Assembly (NCBI GenBank): GCA_934613645.1
Contig: CAKTTC010000004.1
Location: 131,298-195,297 of the forward strand
Reading direction: 5' to 3'
From: an uncultured Opitutales bacterium
GTDB lineage: Bacteria; Verrucomicrobiota; Verrucomicrobiia; Opitutales; Intestinicryptomonadaceae
Length of the DNA: 64,000 nt
The position numbers were made by a program, and so were the translations under genes. The first letter of the stretch is position 1. Every line of letters begins with the position of its first letter. Below are positions 32,639-39,925 of this stretch, piece by piece. Under the pieces are notes generated by a model. That model did not search any database. It was given only the letters and a program-made list of their open reading frames with translations, and was not told the origin of the DNA.

Positions 32639-34210
32639 ATGGCAGGTGCAAACGCAGACGCTTCCGAAAGACCGAACCCCGCAAAACAGCGGGGGCGCGG
32701 CTCGTATGTGTCGATTCTGCGCGACGCAAGCCGCATTGTAAAGGAAACCAAAAACGTTTCAATTCTGCTTAAAAAGGTGCTCGACGTGCTCTCGCTTTGC
32801 GCCGAGTTGGAGCACGTTTCAGTCACGCTTTGCAGCGGCGATTTCCTTGTAATAAGGGCGTCGCACGGGCTTACGCAGGACGAAAGCAGGCGCGGCATCT
32901 ACCGCATCGGCGAGGGCGTTACGGGCAAAGTTGCGCAGACGGGCAAGCCCGCCCTGATTGAGGACATCTCTCAAAGCCACGACTTCCTCAACAAAACCGA
33001 AAGCCGCAGCGAGTTCGCGGGAACGGCGTTTATCTGCGTTCCAATCGTCAACGCGCGGCGGGTTATAGGCACGCTTTCGGCAGACTGCGGCAATTCGGAT
33101 AAGGCGGTTTTGCGCAAAAATCTTCTGCTGCTCGAAACCGTTTCAAACATCATTTCCGATTCCGTCGCAGTTCTGTTTTTCGAAATGGAGGAGGGCGAAA
33201 AACTCCACGCCGAAAACAAGATTTTGCGCGACAAAGTTGACATAGCTTTGCGCCCGCAAAACGCGATAGGCTCAAGCTCGGCAATGCTGAAAGTCTACGA
33301 GCAAATCGCCACCGCGTGCGATTCCGACGCCCACGTTCTCATTCGCGGCGAACCGGGGTCGGGCAAGGATTTTGCAATGCGCATAATTGCAAATTCGCCC
33401 AAGTGGCGCAACCGCCCGCTCGAAATTCTGGACTGTTCCACCATGCAGGATTCGCTCATCGACGCGGAACTTTTCGGCTCTTACCCCTCCAAAAAAGGGC
33501 TTGTCGAGACGGCCGAAGACGGCATTGTGTATCTCGACGCCATGGGGCTTATCGGGCAGGCGTTGCAGCTGAAGCTGCTTAAATATCTTTCCGACAAAAC
33601 CTACTGCCGCGCCAACGACTCCGAAACGCGCACGGGGCGCGCGCGCATTATAGCGTCGACTTCGGGCAACCTCGAAACGCGAATGAAAGACGGAATCATC
33701 AGGCAGGATTTCTACTACCAGATGTCGCTTTGCACGATTATGATTCCGCCGCTGCGCCAACGTCGCCGCGACATTCCCGCGCTTGCGAAATTCTTCATGC
33801 AAAAACACGCGCATTTGCACGAAAAGAAAATTGTTTCAATCAATCCCACGGCGATGAACATGATGCGCGCCTACCACTGGCCGACGAACGTGCGCGAGCT
33901 TGAAAACTGCATGGAGCGCGCGGTGATAATTTCGGCGGGGCAGAGCATTTCGCCGTCCGACCTGCCGCCGTCGCTGCAGACGGCGCAATCCACGAACACG
34001 TCGCCTTTCGCCGACAGCGAGACCGCCGACTTCAAAAAACTCGTCGAGGATTTCGAGCGCGACATAATAGTGGAGGCGCTCACTTCGAAAAACGGCAACG
34101 CGGCCGCCGCGGCGCGCAGGCTTTCGGTTTCGCGCAGAATTTTGAACTACAAAATCGACAAGCTCAACATAGCAACAAAGTCGTTCAAAGTTCAAAAAAA
34201 TAAAAAATAA
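32639..34210 (+). CDS. GAF / AAA+ / Fis regulator, bEBP-like but with lost activation motifs
   Basis: A 523-residue protein built like a sigma-54 activator: a GAF domain at about 40-185, an AAA+ domain at about 205-440 and a Fis-type helix-turn-helix at about 485-515 (NAAAAARRLSVSRRILNYKI). Walker A GEPGSGKD is intact at 237-244. The GAFTGA loop that contacts sigma-54 is missing: ELFG is followed by SYPSKKGLVETAEDG. Walker B reads VYLDAMG, with Ala301 in place of the usual Glu, and the second arginine finger position in RQDFYYQM is Gln. By comparison with TyrR-like relatives it may regulate sigma-70 promoters or bind DNA without remodelling. It is divergent from a HAD phosphatase gene. Confidence 0.82.
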   Translation: MAGANADASERPNPAKQRGRGSYVSILRDASRIVKETKNVSILLKKVLDVLSLCAELEHVSVTLCSGDFLVIRASHGLTQDESRRGIYRIGEGVTGKVAQTGKPALIEDISQSHDFLNKTESRSEFAGTAFICVPIVNARRVIGTLSADCGNSDKAVLRKNLLLLETVSNIISDSVAVLFFEMEEGEKLHAENKILRDKVDIALRPQNAIGSSSAMLKVYEQIATACDSDAHVLIRGEPGSGKDFAMRIIANSPKWRNRPLEILDCSTMQDSLIDAELFGSYPSKKGLVETAEDGIVYLDAMGLIGQALQLKLLKYLSDKTYCRANDSETRTGRARIIASTSGNLETRMKDGIIRQDFYYQMSLCTIMIPPLRQRRRDIPALAKFFMQKHAHLHEKKIVSINPTAMNMMRAYHWPTNVRELENCMERAVIISAGQSISPSDLPPSLQTAQSTNTSPFADSETADFKKLVEDFERDIIVEALTSKNGNAAAAARRLSVSRRILNYKIDKLNIATKSFKVQKNKK

Positions 34211-34267
34211 CAAAAATAGATTCGGATTCCAAATATTTCGTTTTGTCCGAAAATATCAAATGTTGAT

Positions 34268-34296
34268 TTGACGCTTCGCGCCGCGCCGCATACTAT
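34268..34296 (+). promoter_or_regulatory. Predicted promoter giving a nearly leaderless transcript
   Basis: TTGACG (34268-34273), 17-base spacer, TACTAT (34291-34296). The expected start site is only about 3 bases before the ATG at 34306, and there is no ribosome binding site. Confidence 0.58.
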
Positions 34297-34305
34297 GGCG
34301 GCGTT

Positions 34306-36513
34306 ATGGAAAACGACAACAAGAAAATAAACGTAGTCCGCTTGTTCTCTGACCTGAGCGTTTTCGACAGCCCGAAAGACTCGCGCACGGGAACAACCGT
34401 TGCGTTCCGTTCGGGCGATTGCGTGTGTTTCGAGCTTGTTCTGCTGAACTACGGAGACATTGCCGACTGCGGCAATATGGAATCGGTATCGTTCGACATT
34501 CTCGACATCGGCGAAGTTGAAACTCCGCTGCCTCGCGCGCCGAAAATTCTCGTCCAGAAAACTGTTTCGGACATAAACAAAAACCTGACGCAAGAGCAAA
34601 TCGAAAGTGGTGCGTGCCACTGCCGCATTGTGCTTACCTCGGCCGACACCACGATGAAGGAGGGGCAAAAGTATCTGAAAATTACCGCCCGCGACAGCGA
34701 CGGCGACAGAACGACTTTCGCTTCGGGCTGGATAAACGTCGAACCCGTGTGGGATTCGGACATAGACACTTCGACCTCCGAGGGCGCGACTGTCGTGGAA
34801 CAGCTGCGCGAGCTTATCGGCAAAAACGCGGCGTCGATTTCCGCGCTACAGGAGGGCGTAGCCGAAAACGCGTCGGACATTTCCGACATAAATTCGACCA
34901 TTGCAGGCTACGAAAATTTGCTGCCCACGTATGAGTCGCGCATTGTGGCGGTTGAAAACAAGTCGGGCAAAAATTCGACCGACATTGCGGGGCTTAAAAC
35001 GCGCGCAACCACGAACGAAAGCGCGGTATCCGCGCTGAAAAACACGGTTGCGGGGCATACGTCAAGCATATCCGAATTGGACGACCGCGTTGACTGCAAC
35101 TTAGCCGACATCGGCGCGCTTTATCTGCGCGTGGAAAACGCCGAAAATTCAAAAGCCGACTGGGGCACAACCCTTGCGGGATACCACATTTCTGACGCCT
35201 ACACGAAAACGCAGACCGACGCTTTGTTTACTTCGGCGGCGTCGAACGTAGACACGAAAATTGCCGCGGCGAAAACTGAGCTTGAAGCGGCAATCGACGC
35301 GGGTTCTACTTCAAGCGCAAATTCGCTTTTGTCGCTCGTAAAAAAGAACAACACGCTCTTCCAAACCAAGCTCGACAAGGGGGTATTGTATTGCGACGGA
35401 GGTTTCGCAAAAGTTCCGCAAGGGGCGTTCTCATCGCTTTCGAAGGCGACAATGTTAATCCGTTTTGCACGCAAGGGCGCGCCGACATCGCTTGAGACTT
35501 TATGCGCCTTGGGCGACGGCGGCACTACGCAGACGGGCTTTCTTGTCCGCCTTACAACCGACGCCCGCTTTTCGGTTTTGTGCTATTTTAAAAAAGCCGA
35601 CGGCACGGGTTCGGACGGTCCGCACGTTGCTGCCTACAACATCGCGGAGTATCTCGACGGCAAAATACACGCGTTCGCGCTTTGCTGGTCGGGCACGCAA
35701 ACGCGCATATTTATCGACGGAGAACTCAAGGGGCAGTCGGCGGTTTCGGCTGCGGGAATGACCGTTCAAAGCGGCACGCCCGGAATTTCTTTCGGGGCGA
35801 GGGCTACGACAAACGCCGAATATTTTCGCGGAAAAGTTTCGGACTTCGCCGTTCTCAACTACGACGCTTCGGAAGTCGATTCCGACGGCAACTACACTTC
35901 CGCATATTCAATCGCCGACTACCAAAACGGCAGGGCAATTCCGCCGTGGTCAGTGCCCGTTGTTTTCGGCAACGGAAAGTCGGCAGCCGTCAACACGACT
36001 AACGCCGCCTGCGTGTGGGACGGCGCGAATTGGTCGATGACGCAGACGAGCAACGCCGCGACAATCAAGTCAATGCTCTACTACATTCCGCTGAACATCG
36101 GGCAGAAGTTGCGCATAAAGTTTTCGAACCTCACGGGCGGAGTTTTGGCGGACGGCAAATACGGATTCTTTCAGCCCGTTCGTCAGGAGGCAGACCAAAT
36201 AAACGTTTCGACAACTTCGCTTGACGCCGAGTTTACAGCCCAAACCCCGATAACGCTTTGGCGGTTTCAATTCAACTGCGAGGCGGTTTCCGACGTTGCC
36301 GACAGAGTGGCGACGGTTTTCGAAAACTTCACTGTCGAACGCGACGGCGCAATCGTGGCACTGGAAAACTACACGTTCAAAAACAAGATTCGGGATACTT
36401 CGGGCAACGGAAACACAGCAACAGTAAGCGGAGTCTTGGCGGGCGATAGGGACGAAAGCGTAGCGCAGATGTATGAGGCGTTTGCTGCCCAATACACAGC
36501 CGACAACCCGTAA
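34306..36513 (+). CDS. Phage tail-fibre-like protein with coiled coil and LamG-like domain
   Basis: A 735-residue protein without a signal peptide. Residues 1-150 form a beta-rich head with the look of phage baseplate or distal-tail proteins. Residues 160-350 are heptad-like, with repeated segments such as AENASDISDINSTI and SGKNSTDIAGLKTR, as in trimeric fibres. Residues 360-530 resemble a LamG/concanavalin-like domain (GKIHAFALCWSGTQTRIFIDGEL). The C-terminal part is beta-rich and ends with an oligomer-like tail. Two small genes, one membrane-spanning and holin-like, follow on the same strand. A phage remnant, tailocin part or surface adhesin are all possible. Confidence 0.6.
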   Translation: MENDNKKINVVRLFSDLSVFDSPKDSRTGTTVAFRSGDCVCFELVLLNYGDIADCGNMESVSFDILDIGEVETPLPRAPKILVQKTVSDINKNLTQEQIESGACHCRIVLTSADTTMKEGQKYLKITARDSDGDRTTFASGWINVEPVWDSDIDTSTSEGATVVEQLRELIGKNAASISALQEGVAENASDISDINSTIAGYENLLPTYESRIVAVENKSGKNSTDIAGLKTRATTNESAVSALKNTVAGHTSSISELDDRVDCNLADIGALYLRVENAENSKADWGTTLAGYHISDAYTKTQTDALFTSAASNVDTKIAAAKTELEAAIDAGSTSSANSLLSLVKKNNTLFQTKLDKGVLYCDGGFAKVPQGAFSSLSKATMLIRFARKGAPTSLETLCALGDGGTTQTGFLVRLTTDARFSVLCYFKKADGTGSDGPHVAAYNIAEYLDGKIHAFALCWSGTQTRIFIDGELKGQSAVSAAGMTVQSGTPGISFGARATTNAEYFRGKVSDFAVLNYDASEVDSDGNYTSAYSIADYQNGRAIPPWSVPVVFGNGKSAAVNTTNAACVWDGANWSMTQTSNAATIKSMLYYIPLNIGQKLRIKFSNLTGGVLADGKYGFFQPVRQEADQINVSTTSLDAEFTAQTPITLWRFQFNCEAVSDVADRVATVFENFTVERDGAIVALENYTFKNKIRDTSGNGNTATVSGVLAGDRDESVAQMYEAFAAQYTADNP

Positions 36514-36523
36514 ATCCGCGAGG

Positions 36524-36600
36524 GCTTGCTTTTGAATTGAATTTTTCAAATTAACAAATGGAAGACTTCGTTTTTTTTAGAGAAAAATTCAAAAGCAAGC
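36524..36600. repeat. 15-bp perfect inverted repeat after the tail-fibre-like gene
   Basis: GCTTGCTTTTGAATT at 36524 is the exact reverse complement of 36586-36600. Forty-seven bases lie between the arms and include an eight-T run. It may act as a terminator or as a structured boundary. Confidence 0.65.
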
Positions 36601-36612
36601 AGTTCGGCTGTC

Positions 36613-36641
36613 ATTGACTCGCGTTTGCATTCGCAAACCGT
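36613..36641 (+). repeat. 29-bp exact direct repeat, copy B
   Basis: Identical to 13383-13411, about 23 kb away, and followed by the same order of hairpins with altered arms. Confidence 0.72.
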
Positions 36642-36733
36642 CTCGCCCCTTCGGGGTCGTTGCTTTGCAACGCTCAAACGTGCTTCGCTTGTTTTCGGTT
36701 TTGGCTTCGACGAACGGGCAACAGCCCGCTACG

Positions 36734-36777
36734 TTGAATTGGCGAAGCCAAGAGCATAGCGACGATAGGAGCGCGCT
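36734..36777 (-). repeat. 44-bp intergenic block, inverted copy of 31304-31347
   Basis: Forty-three of 44 bases match the reverse complement of 31304-31347. Confidence 0.75.
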
Positions 36778-36805
36778 GAATTCTAAACGCGAATCCCAGT
36801 GCGAA

Positions 36806-36834
36806 CCTCGCGAATTTGTCCTGTTTGCACAATG
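36806..36834 (-). repeat. 29-bp inverted repeat, left arm
   Basis: The block starts CCTCGCGAATTTGTCCTG. Its exact reverse complement is at 37418-37446, so the pair brackets the small gene 36984-37247. Diverged versions of the same motif lie at 37315-37340 and 37629-37645. Confidence 0.72.
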
Positions 36835-36983
36835 CTTGTTCAAACTCGCAAAGAATTTTTTAAAATTACCCGCATTGCGGTCTCGCAAGTTTTACTTCGC
36901 GGGACACGATGTTTTCGCGAACTTATCCTACTCAACTTTTTTTAACACAAAAACAAGCCCAAAGGGCATTATAGAAAGAAAAT

Positions 36984-37247
36984 ATGAAAATAAATCTCAC
37001 AACAACAATCAACGAAGAACACCAAACCGTCGAGGCGGAAATAGTGGGCGTTAACGTCTACATAGAAACCGCATTCGGCAGAAGCGTTATCCAACTTAAA
37101 GACAAAACCGAACTCGCCGCAATAGAACCCTACCAACAGGTGATTCAATCAATGGCTGATTCCTACGCGGCTTTGAAAAATCCAACACCGGAAACTGAGA
37201 CTGCGGAAGCGGAAACAGCTTCCGAACCTACGGATTCGGAACAATAG
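36984..37247 (+). CDS. Small protein of unknown function in phage-like cluster
   Basis: An 87-residue protein. The first 60 residues are a mix of strands and one helix (TTTINEEHQTVEAEIVGVNV, then AAIEPYQQVIQSMADSYAAL). The tail is a low-complexity Glu/Thr/Ala/Ser stretch (TETAEAETASEPTDSEQ). A weak ribosome binding site AGAAAG precedes the ATG. Small accessory proteins, such as fibre chaperones, often sit between tail fibre and holin genes, but no family is recognised. It is bracketed by 29-bp inverted repeats. Confidence 0.55.
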   Translation: MKINLTTTINEEHQTVEAEIVGVNVYIETAFGRSVIQLKDKTELAAIEPYQQVIQSMADSYAALKNPTPETETAEAETASEPTDSEQ

Positions 37248-37259
37248 AAAACAACGAAT

Positions 37260-37455
37260 CAACAACCGGTAAACAGAACATTCGCGATGTTTATTCACGA
37301 TAAGTTCGTAAAGACATTGTGTAAACAGGAGAAAAGTGCGAGGGCAACGCTCAACCAAAAAACAATAACCAGTAAACAGAATATGCACGATGTCTATTCA
37401 CTGCAAGTTCGGATTCTCATTGTGCAAACAGGACAAATTCGCGAGGCGCGAGCTA
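37260..37455 (+). repeat. Imperfect tandem repeat, two units
   Basis: Both units contain GTAAACAGAA, then CGATGT-TATTCAC, AAGTTCG, CATTGTG and AAACAGGA followed by CGAGG. The units are offset by about 105 bases and match at roughly three positions in four by eye. Confidence 0.6.
37418..37446 (+). repeat. 29-bp inverted repeat, right arm
   Basis: Exact reverse complement of 36806-36834; contains CAAACAGGACAAATTCGCG. Confidence 0.72.
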
Positions 37456-37545
37456 CAAAATTGCGTTTTGCAAGGCGAAGCATACTTAGGTATGTGAGCC
37501 GCAGCGAAACCGATTTTTAGCCGTGAAGCGCCTCTTTTGCAAAAT
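37447..37545. repeat. Palindromic element with CATAC/GTATG core
   Basis: GGCGAAGCATAC-TTAG-GTATGTGAGCC forms the centre. It has the same general plan as the family 2 elements (short TAT- or TAC-type inner stem in longer arms), but flanks differ, so membership is uncertain. Confidence 0.4.
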
Positions 37546-37552
37546 CTAAAAA

Positions 37553-37607
37553 ACGAAGGGCGAGTTAGCCGAAGGCAACCGCCGTCACTTCTCAAATTAT
37601 AAAATAT
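37553..37607 (+). repeat. Covarying hairpin repeat, family 1, degenerate copy 17
   Basis: The stem is GTTAGCC/GGCAAC with loop GAA; the right flank is GCCGTCACTTCTCAAATTATAAAA. Confidence 0.58.
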
Positions 37608-37663
37608 TTGCAAAAGAGAAGCGACCTCGCGGATTTGTGTCCTCACACTTTTGAAAAAAAAAT

Positions 37664-38107
37664 ATGGAAGGAATGGAAATATTAGGCGCGACGGGAGCGG
37701 GAGCTATCGTCGGCGGAGTGTTAACTTGGATAACGGCTCTTCGGAAAGAGTCGCATGAAAGACAAATGGCAATCATCGATAAAATGCGCGAAGTGGCGGC
37801 AGATGCCGACGCAAGTGCCGACAAGGCCGCCGCGCGCGATTGCTCGTGCGTGGGACAGCGTGTCAGGCAGTTCATAATTGCGGCGTTGATATTCTCGTTC
37901 GTGATTGCGCCGTTTATCTTTGCGTGGACGCAAATTCCCATCGCCGTTGAGCGCAGCGAGACAGCGGGCGGATACTTGTGGGGAATAGTTCCCGAGTATA
38001 CGCGCCAAGTTATAGACTACGCGGCGGGGTTTTATATCCCCGCGGAATTCAAGGTCGCGTTTATGTCGATAGTGGGTTTCTACTTCGGCAGAAGCGCGGC
38101 AAGATGA
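37664..38107 (+). CDS. Small membrane protein, holin-like
   Basis: A 147-residue protein with hydrophobic segments near residues 6-26 (ILGATGAGAIVGGVLTWITAL), 70-95 and 122-145, and a charged region between the first two (KESHERQMAIIDKMREVAADAD). The order and size resemble three-helix phage holins, which form lesions in the inner membrane for release of lysis enzymes. It ends with a very strong terminator, so it closes the phage-like cluster that starts at 34306. No endolysin gene is present. A role outside lysis cannot be excluded. Confidence 0.55.
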   Translation: MEGMEILGATGAGAIVGGVLTWITALRKESHERQMAIIDKMREVAADADASADKAAARDCSCVGQRVRQFIIAALIFSFVIAPFIFAWTQIPIAVERSETAGGYLWGIVPEYTRQVIDYAAGFYIPAEFKVAFMSIVGFYFGRSAAR

Positions 38108-38123
38108 TTTATAGTTGTCAGTC

Positions 38124-38153
38124 GGCGGCGGAGAAATCCGCCGCCTTTTTTTT
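38124..38153 (+). terminator. Rho-independent terminator after the holin-like gene
   Basis: Perfect stem GGCGGCGG/CCGCCGCC, loop AGAAAT, eight-T run. Confidence 0.9.
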
Positions 38154-38235
38154 GCCCAAAGAATCAATAAAATTTTTCCGCGAAAAATCAGAACTTGTTA
38201 TTGCCCATTCGAGCCGTTCCAATAATTAAAAACTA

Positions 38236-38300
38236 AACTTTAATCAATACTCAAAGCGGTATTGGCTACGCCAATCCGCGACACTTTCGAAAAGTTAAAA
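38236..38300 (+). repeat. Covarying hairpin repeat, family 1, copy 11
   Basis: The stem is ATTGGC/GCCAAT with loop TAC, inside GCGG/CCGC. Confidence 0.8.
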
Positions 38301-38348
38301 AAAGCCGCTTCAGAAAAGTTAAAAAAAGCTCCTTTAGGAAGCATAAAA

Positions 38349-38415
38349 AACTTTAACCAATACCCAAAGCGGCATTGGCTACGCCAATCCGCGCCACTTT
38401 AGAAAATATAAAAAA
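38349..38415 (+). repeat. Covarying hairpin repeat, family 1, copy 12
   Basis: The stem is ATTGGC/GCCAAT with loop TAC. The element ends on the base before the miaB stop codon (opposite strand), so it forms the immediate 3' end of the miaB transcript. Confidence 0.8.
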
Positions 38416-39780
38416 TTATAGAATGGTGGCGTCGAGGGCGGTTACCGTGGCGGAGTTTATTTTTACGTTTACGAGCTTGCCGATGAAAGATTCGTCGGCT
38501 TTGAAGATGCACTTGCGGTGGTTGCGTGTGCGTCCCATAAACATGCTTTCGCCGCGCTTTGCGTTGTTTTCAACGAGAACCTGATAGGTTCTGCCGACCA
38601 TTTTGTTGTGGAAGTCCATCGACTGCTTTTCAAGCTCGGCGAGGAGGCGTTGGTTGCGCTGCTCCTTGACTTCGTCGGAAATGTTGTCGTCAAGCTCCGC
38701 CGACTTCGTTCCCGCGCGTTCGCTGTATTTGAAAACGAAAGCCATGTCGAAATTCGCGCGCTTGAAAATGTCGAGCGTTTGGAGAAAGTCGTCTTCGGTT
38801 TCGTCGGGATAGCCCACAATTACGTCGGTTGAAATCGACATTTCGGGCGAGCGCGCGCGAAGCTTTTCGACAATCTTCAAGAACCCTTCGGCTTTGTAGG
38901 GGCGGTTCATCGCGCGCAGGATTTTGTCGCTGCCCGATTGCAGGGGCAGGTGGACGTATTCGCAGAGCTTTTCCAGCCGCCCGTAGCAGTCGATGAGGTC
39001 GTCGCCGAAGAACGACGGGTGCGGCGACGTGAAGCGTATGCGCTCCAAGCCGTCAACGGCGTCGAGCTTTTCGAGCAGCCTCGCAAATTCCGAAACGCCG
39101 CCGCGCCGCGGAATGTTTGCGCCGAACGCGTTTGCAACCTGCCCCAAAAGCATTACTTCCTTTGCGCCGTTTGCCACAAGCGCGCGAACCTCCGCTACAA
39201 CGTCGTCGGTGGGGCGCGAGCGCATTATTCCGCGCACTTTCGGGACAATGCAGTATGAGCAGTTCATCTGGCAGCCCTGCATTATCGACACAAACGCGCA
39301 TACGTCGGACGATTTCGAAAGGCTGAAGTGGCGGTTGATGAAAAGGTGAGATGAGTCGTCGTCGGATATGTCGATAAACGGGGGGCGTTTGCGTGCGGGC
39401 GTCCAGCGTTCCGATTGCGCCGCGCGGAAGATTTCCGCCGCTACTTTTGCCACCGTGTGCGTTTTGCGCGGGCCTATGATGAAGTCAATTTCGGGCAGGG
39501 TTTCGGCAATCTTCGCGCCGCGATTTTGCGCCATGCAGCCCGTAACGCCTATTATCGGCAGGCGGCTTTTGTTGTATTTTCTGAAGTTGAGAATGTGCCC
39601 GAGCTTCCCGATTGCCTTCAGCTCCGCCTGTTCGCGCACGGAACAAGTGTTGACTACGATTGCGTCGGCTTCGTTTTCGTCGAAGGTAATCTCCCAACCG
39701 TTTTCGACGAAGTTTGCCGCGATGTTTTCCGAATCGCGCTCGTTCATTTGGCAACCGTATGTTCGTATGTATGCTTTCAT
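38416..39780 (-). CDS. miaB: tRNA-2-methylthio-N6-dimethylallyladenosine synthase
   Basis: A 454-residue radical SAM methylthiotransferase that adds the 2-methylthio group at adenosine 37 of tRNAs reading U-starting codons. The N-terminal cluster cysteines are Cys10, Cys46 and Cys82. The radical SAM cluster is CQMNCSYC with Cys170, Cys174 and Cys177. A TRAM domain ends the protein (about 390-454). MiaB is preferred over RimO or MtaB because of YGCQMNERDSE and the IVPKVRG segment. Confidence 0.92.
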   Translation of the reverse strand: MKAYIRTYGCQMNERDSENIAANFVENGWEITFDENEADAIVVNTCSVREQAELKAIGKLGHILNFRKYNKSRLPIIGVTGCMAQNRGAKIAETLPEIDFIIGPRKTHTVAKVAAEIFRAAQSERWTPARKRPPFIDISDDDSSHLFINRHFSLSKSSDVCAFVSIMQGCQMNCSYCIVPKVRGIMRSRPTDDVVAEVRALVANGAKEVMLLGQVANAFGANIPRRGGVSEFARLLEKLDAVDGLERIRFTSPHPSFFGDDLIDCYGRLEKLCEYVHLPLQSGSDKILRAMNRPYKAEGFLKIVEKLRARSPEMSISTDVIVGYPDETEDDFLQTLDIFKRANFDMAFVFKYSERAGTKSAELDDNISDEVKEQRNQRLLAELEKQSMDFHNKMVGRTYQVLVENNAKRGESMFMGRTRNHRKCIFKADESFIGKLVNVKINSATVTALDATIL

Positions 39781-39925
39781 CTTTTTTTCTTGAAAATATC
39801 CTTTTGCCCGTAGAATGGGAGATAGTCAATTATTTTTCGGAACTGTCGGCGCGGCGCGGGGTCTGATATGCCCGCTCCCGACGGCTGTTTCGGGCGAACC
39901 TTTAACCAAAACTAAATTCATTCGT

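Larger units (their letters stand above)
36514..36983. other. Repeat-filled gap between phage-like genes
   Basis: This 470-bp gap holds a 15-bp inverted repeat (36524-36600), a 29-bp block shared with 13383, a 44-bp block shared with 31304 and a 29-bp block repeated inverted at 37418. No coding potential was seen. Confidence 0.7.
37248..37663. other. Repeat-filled gap before the holin-like gene
   Basis: It contains an imperfect tandem pair (37260-37345 and 37365-37455), a third palindromic element (37447-37545) and a degenerate family 1 hairpin (37553-37607). Short reading frames across it appear to be artefacts of the tandem repeat. Confidence 0.65.
38108..38415. other. Gap with terminator and tandem hairpin repeats
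   Basis: A terminator (38124-38153) is followed by two complete family 1 copies (38236, 38349) and two truncated right ends (38303-38348). No gene was seen. Confidence 0.72.

Noticed and set aside
37287..37520. 77-codon reading frame between phage-like genes
   Set aside because: It spans the imperfect tandem repeat; no ribosome binding site or protein-like pattern, and both repeat units read similarly in frame by chance.
38236..38415. Integron attC sites
   Set aside because: The copies fold and bound genes, but the GTTRRRY core and its complementary end are not present in a consistent place, and no integrase gene is visible.
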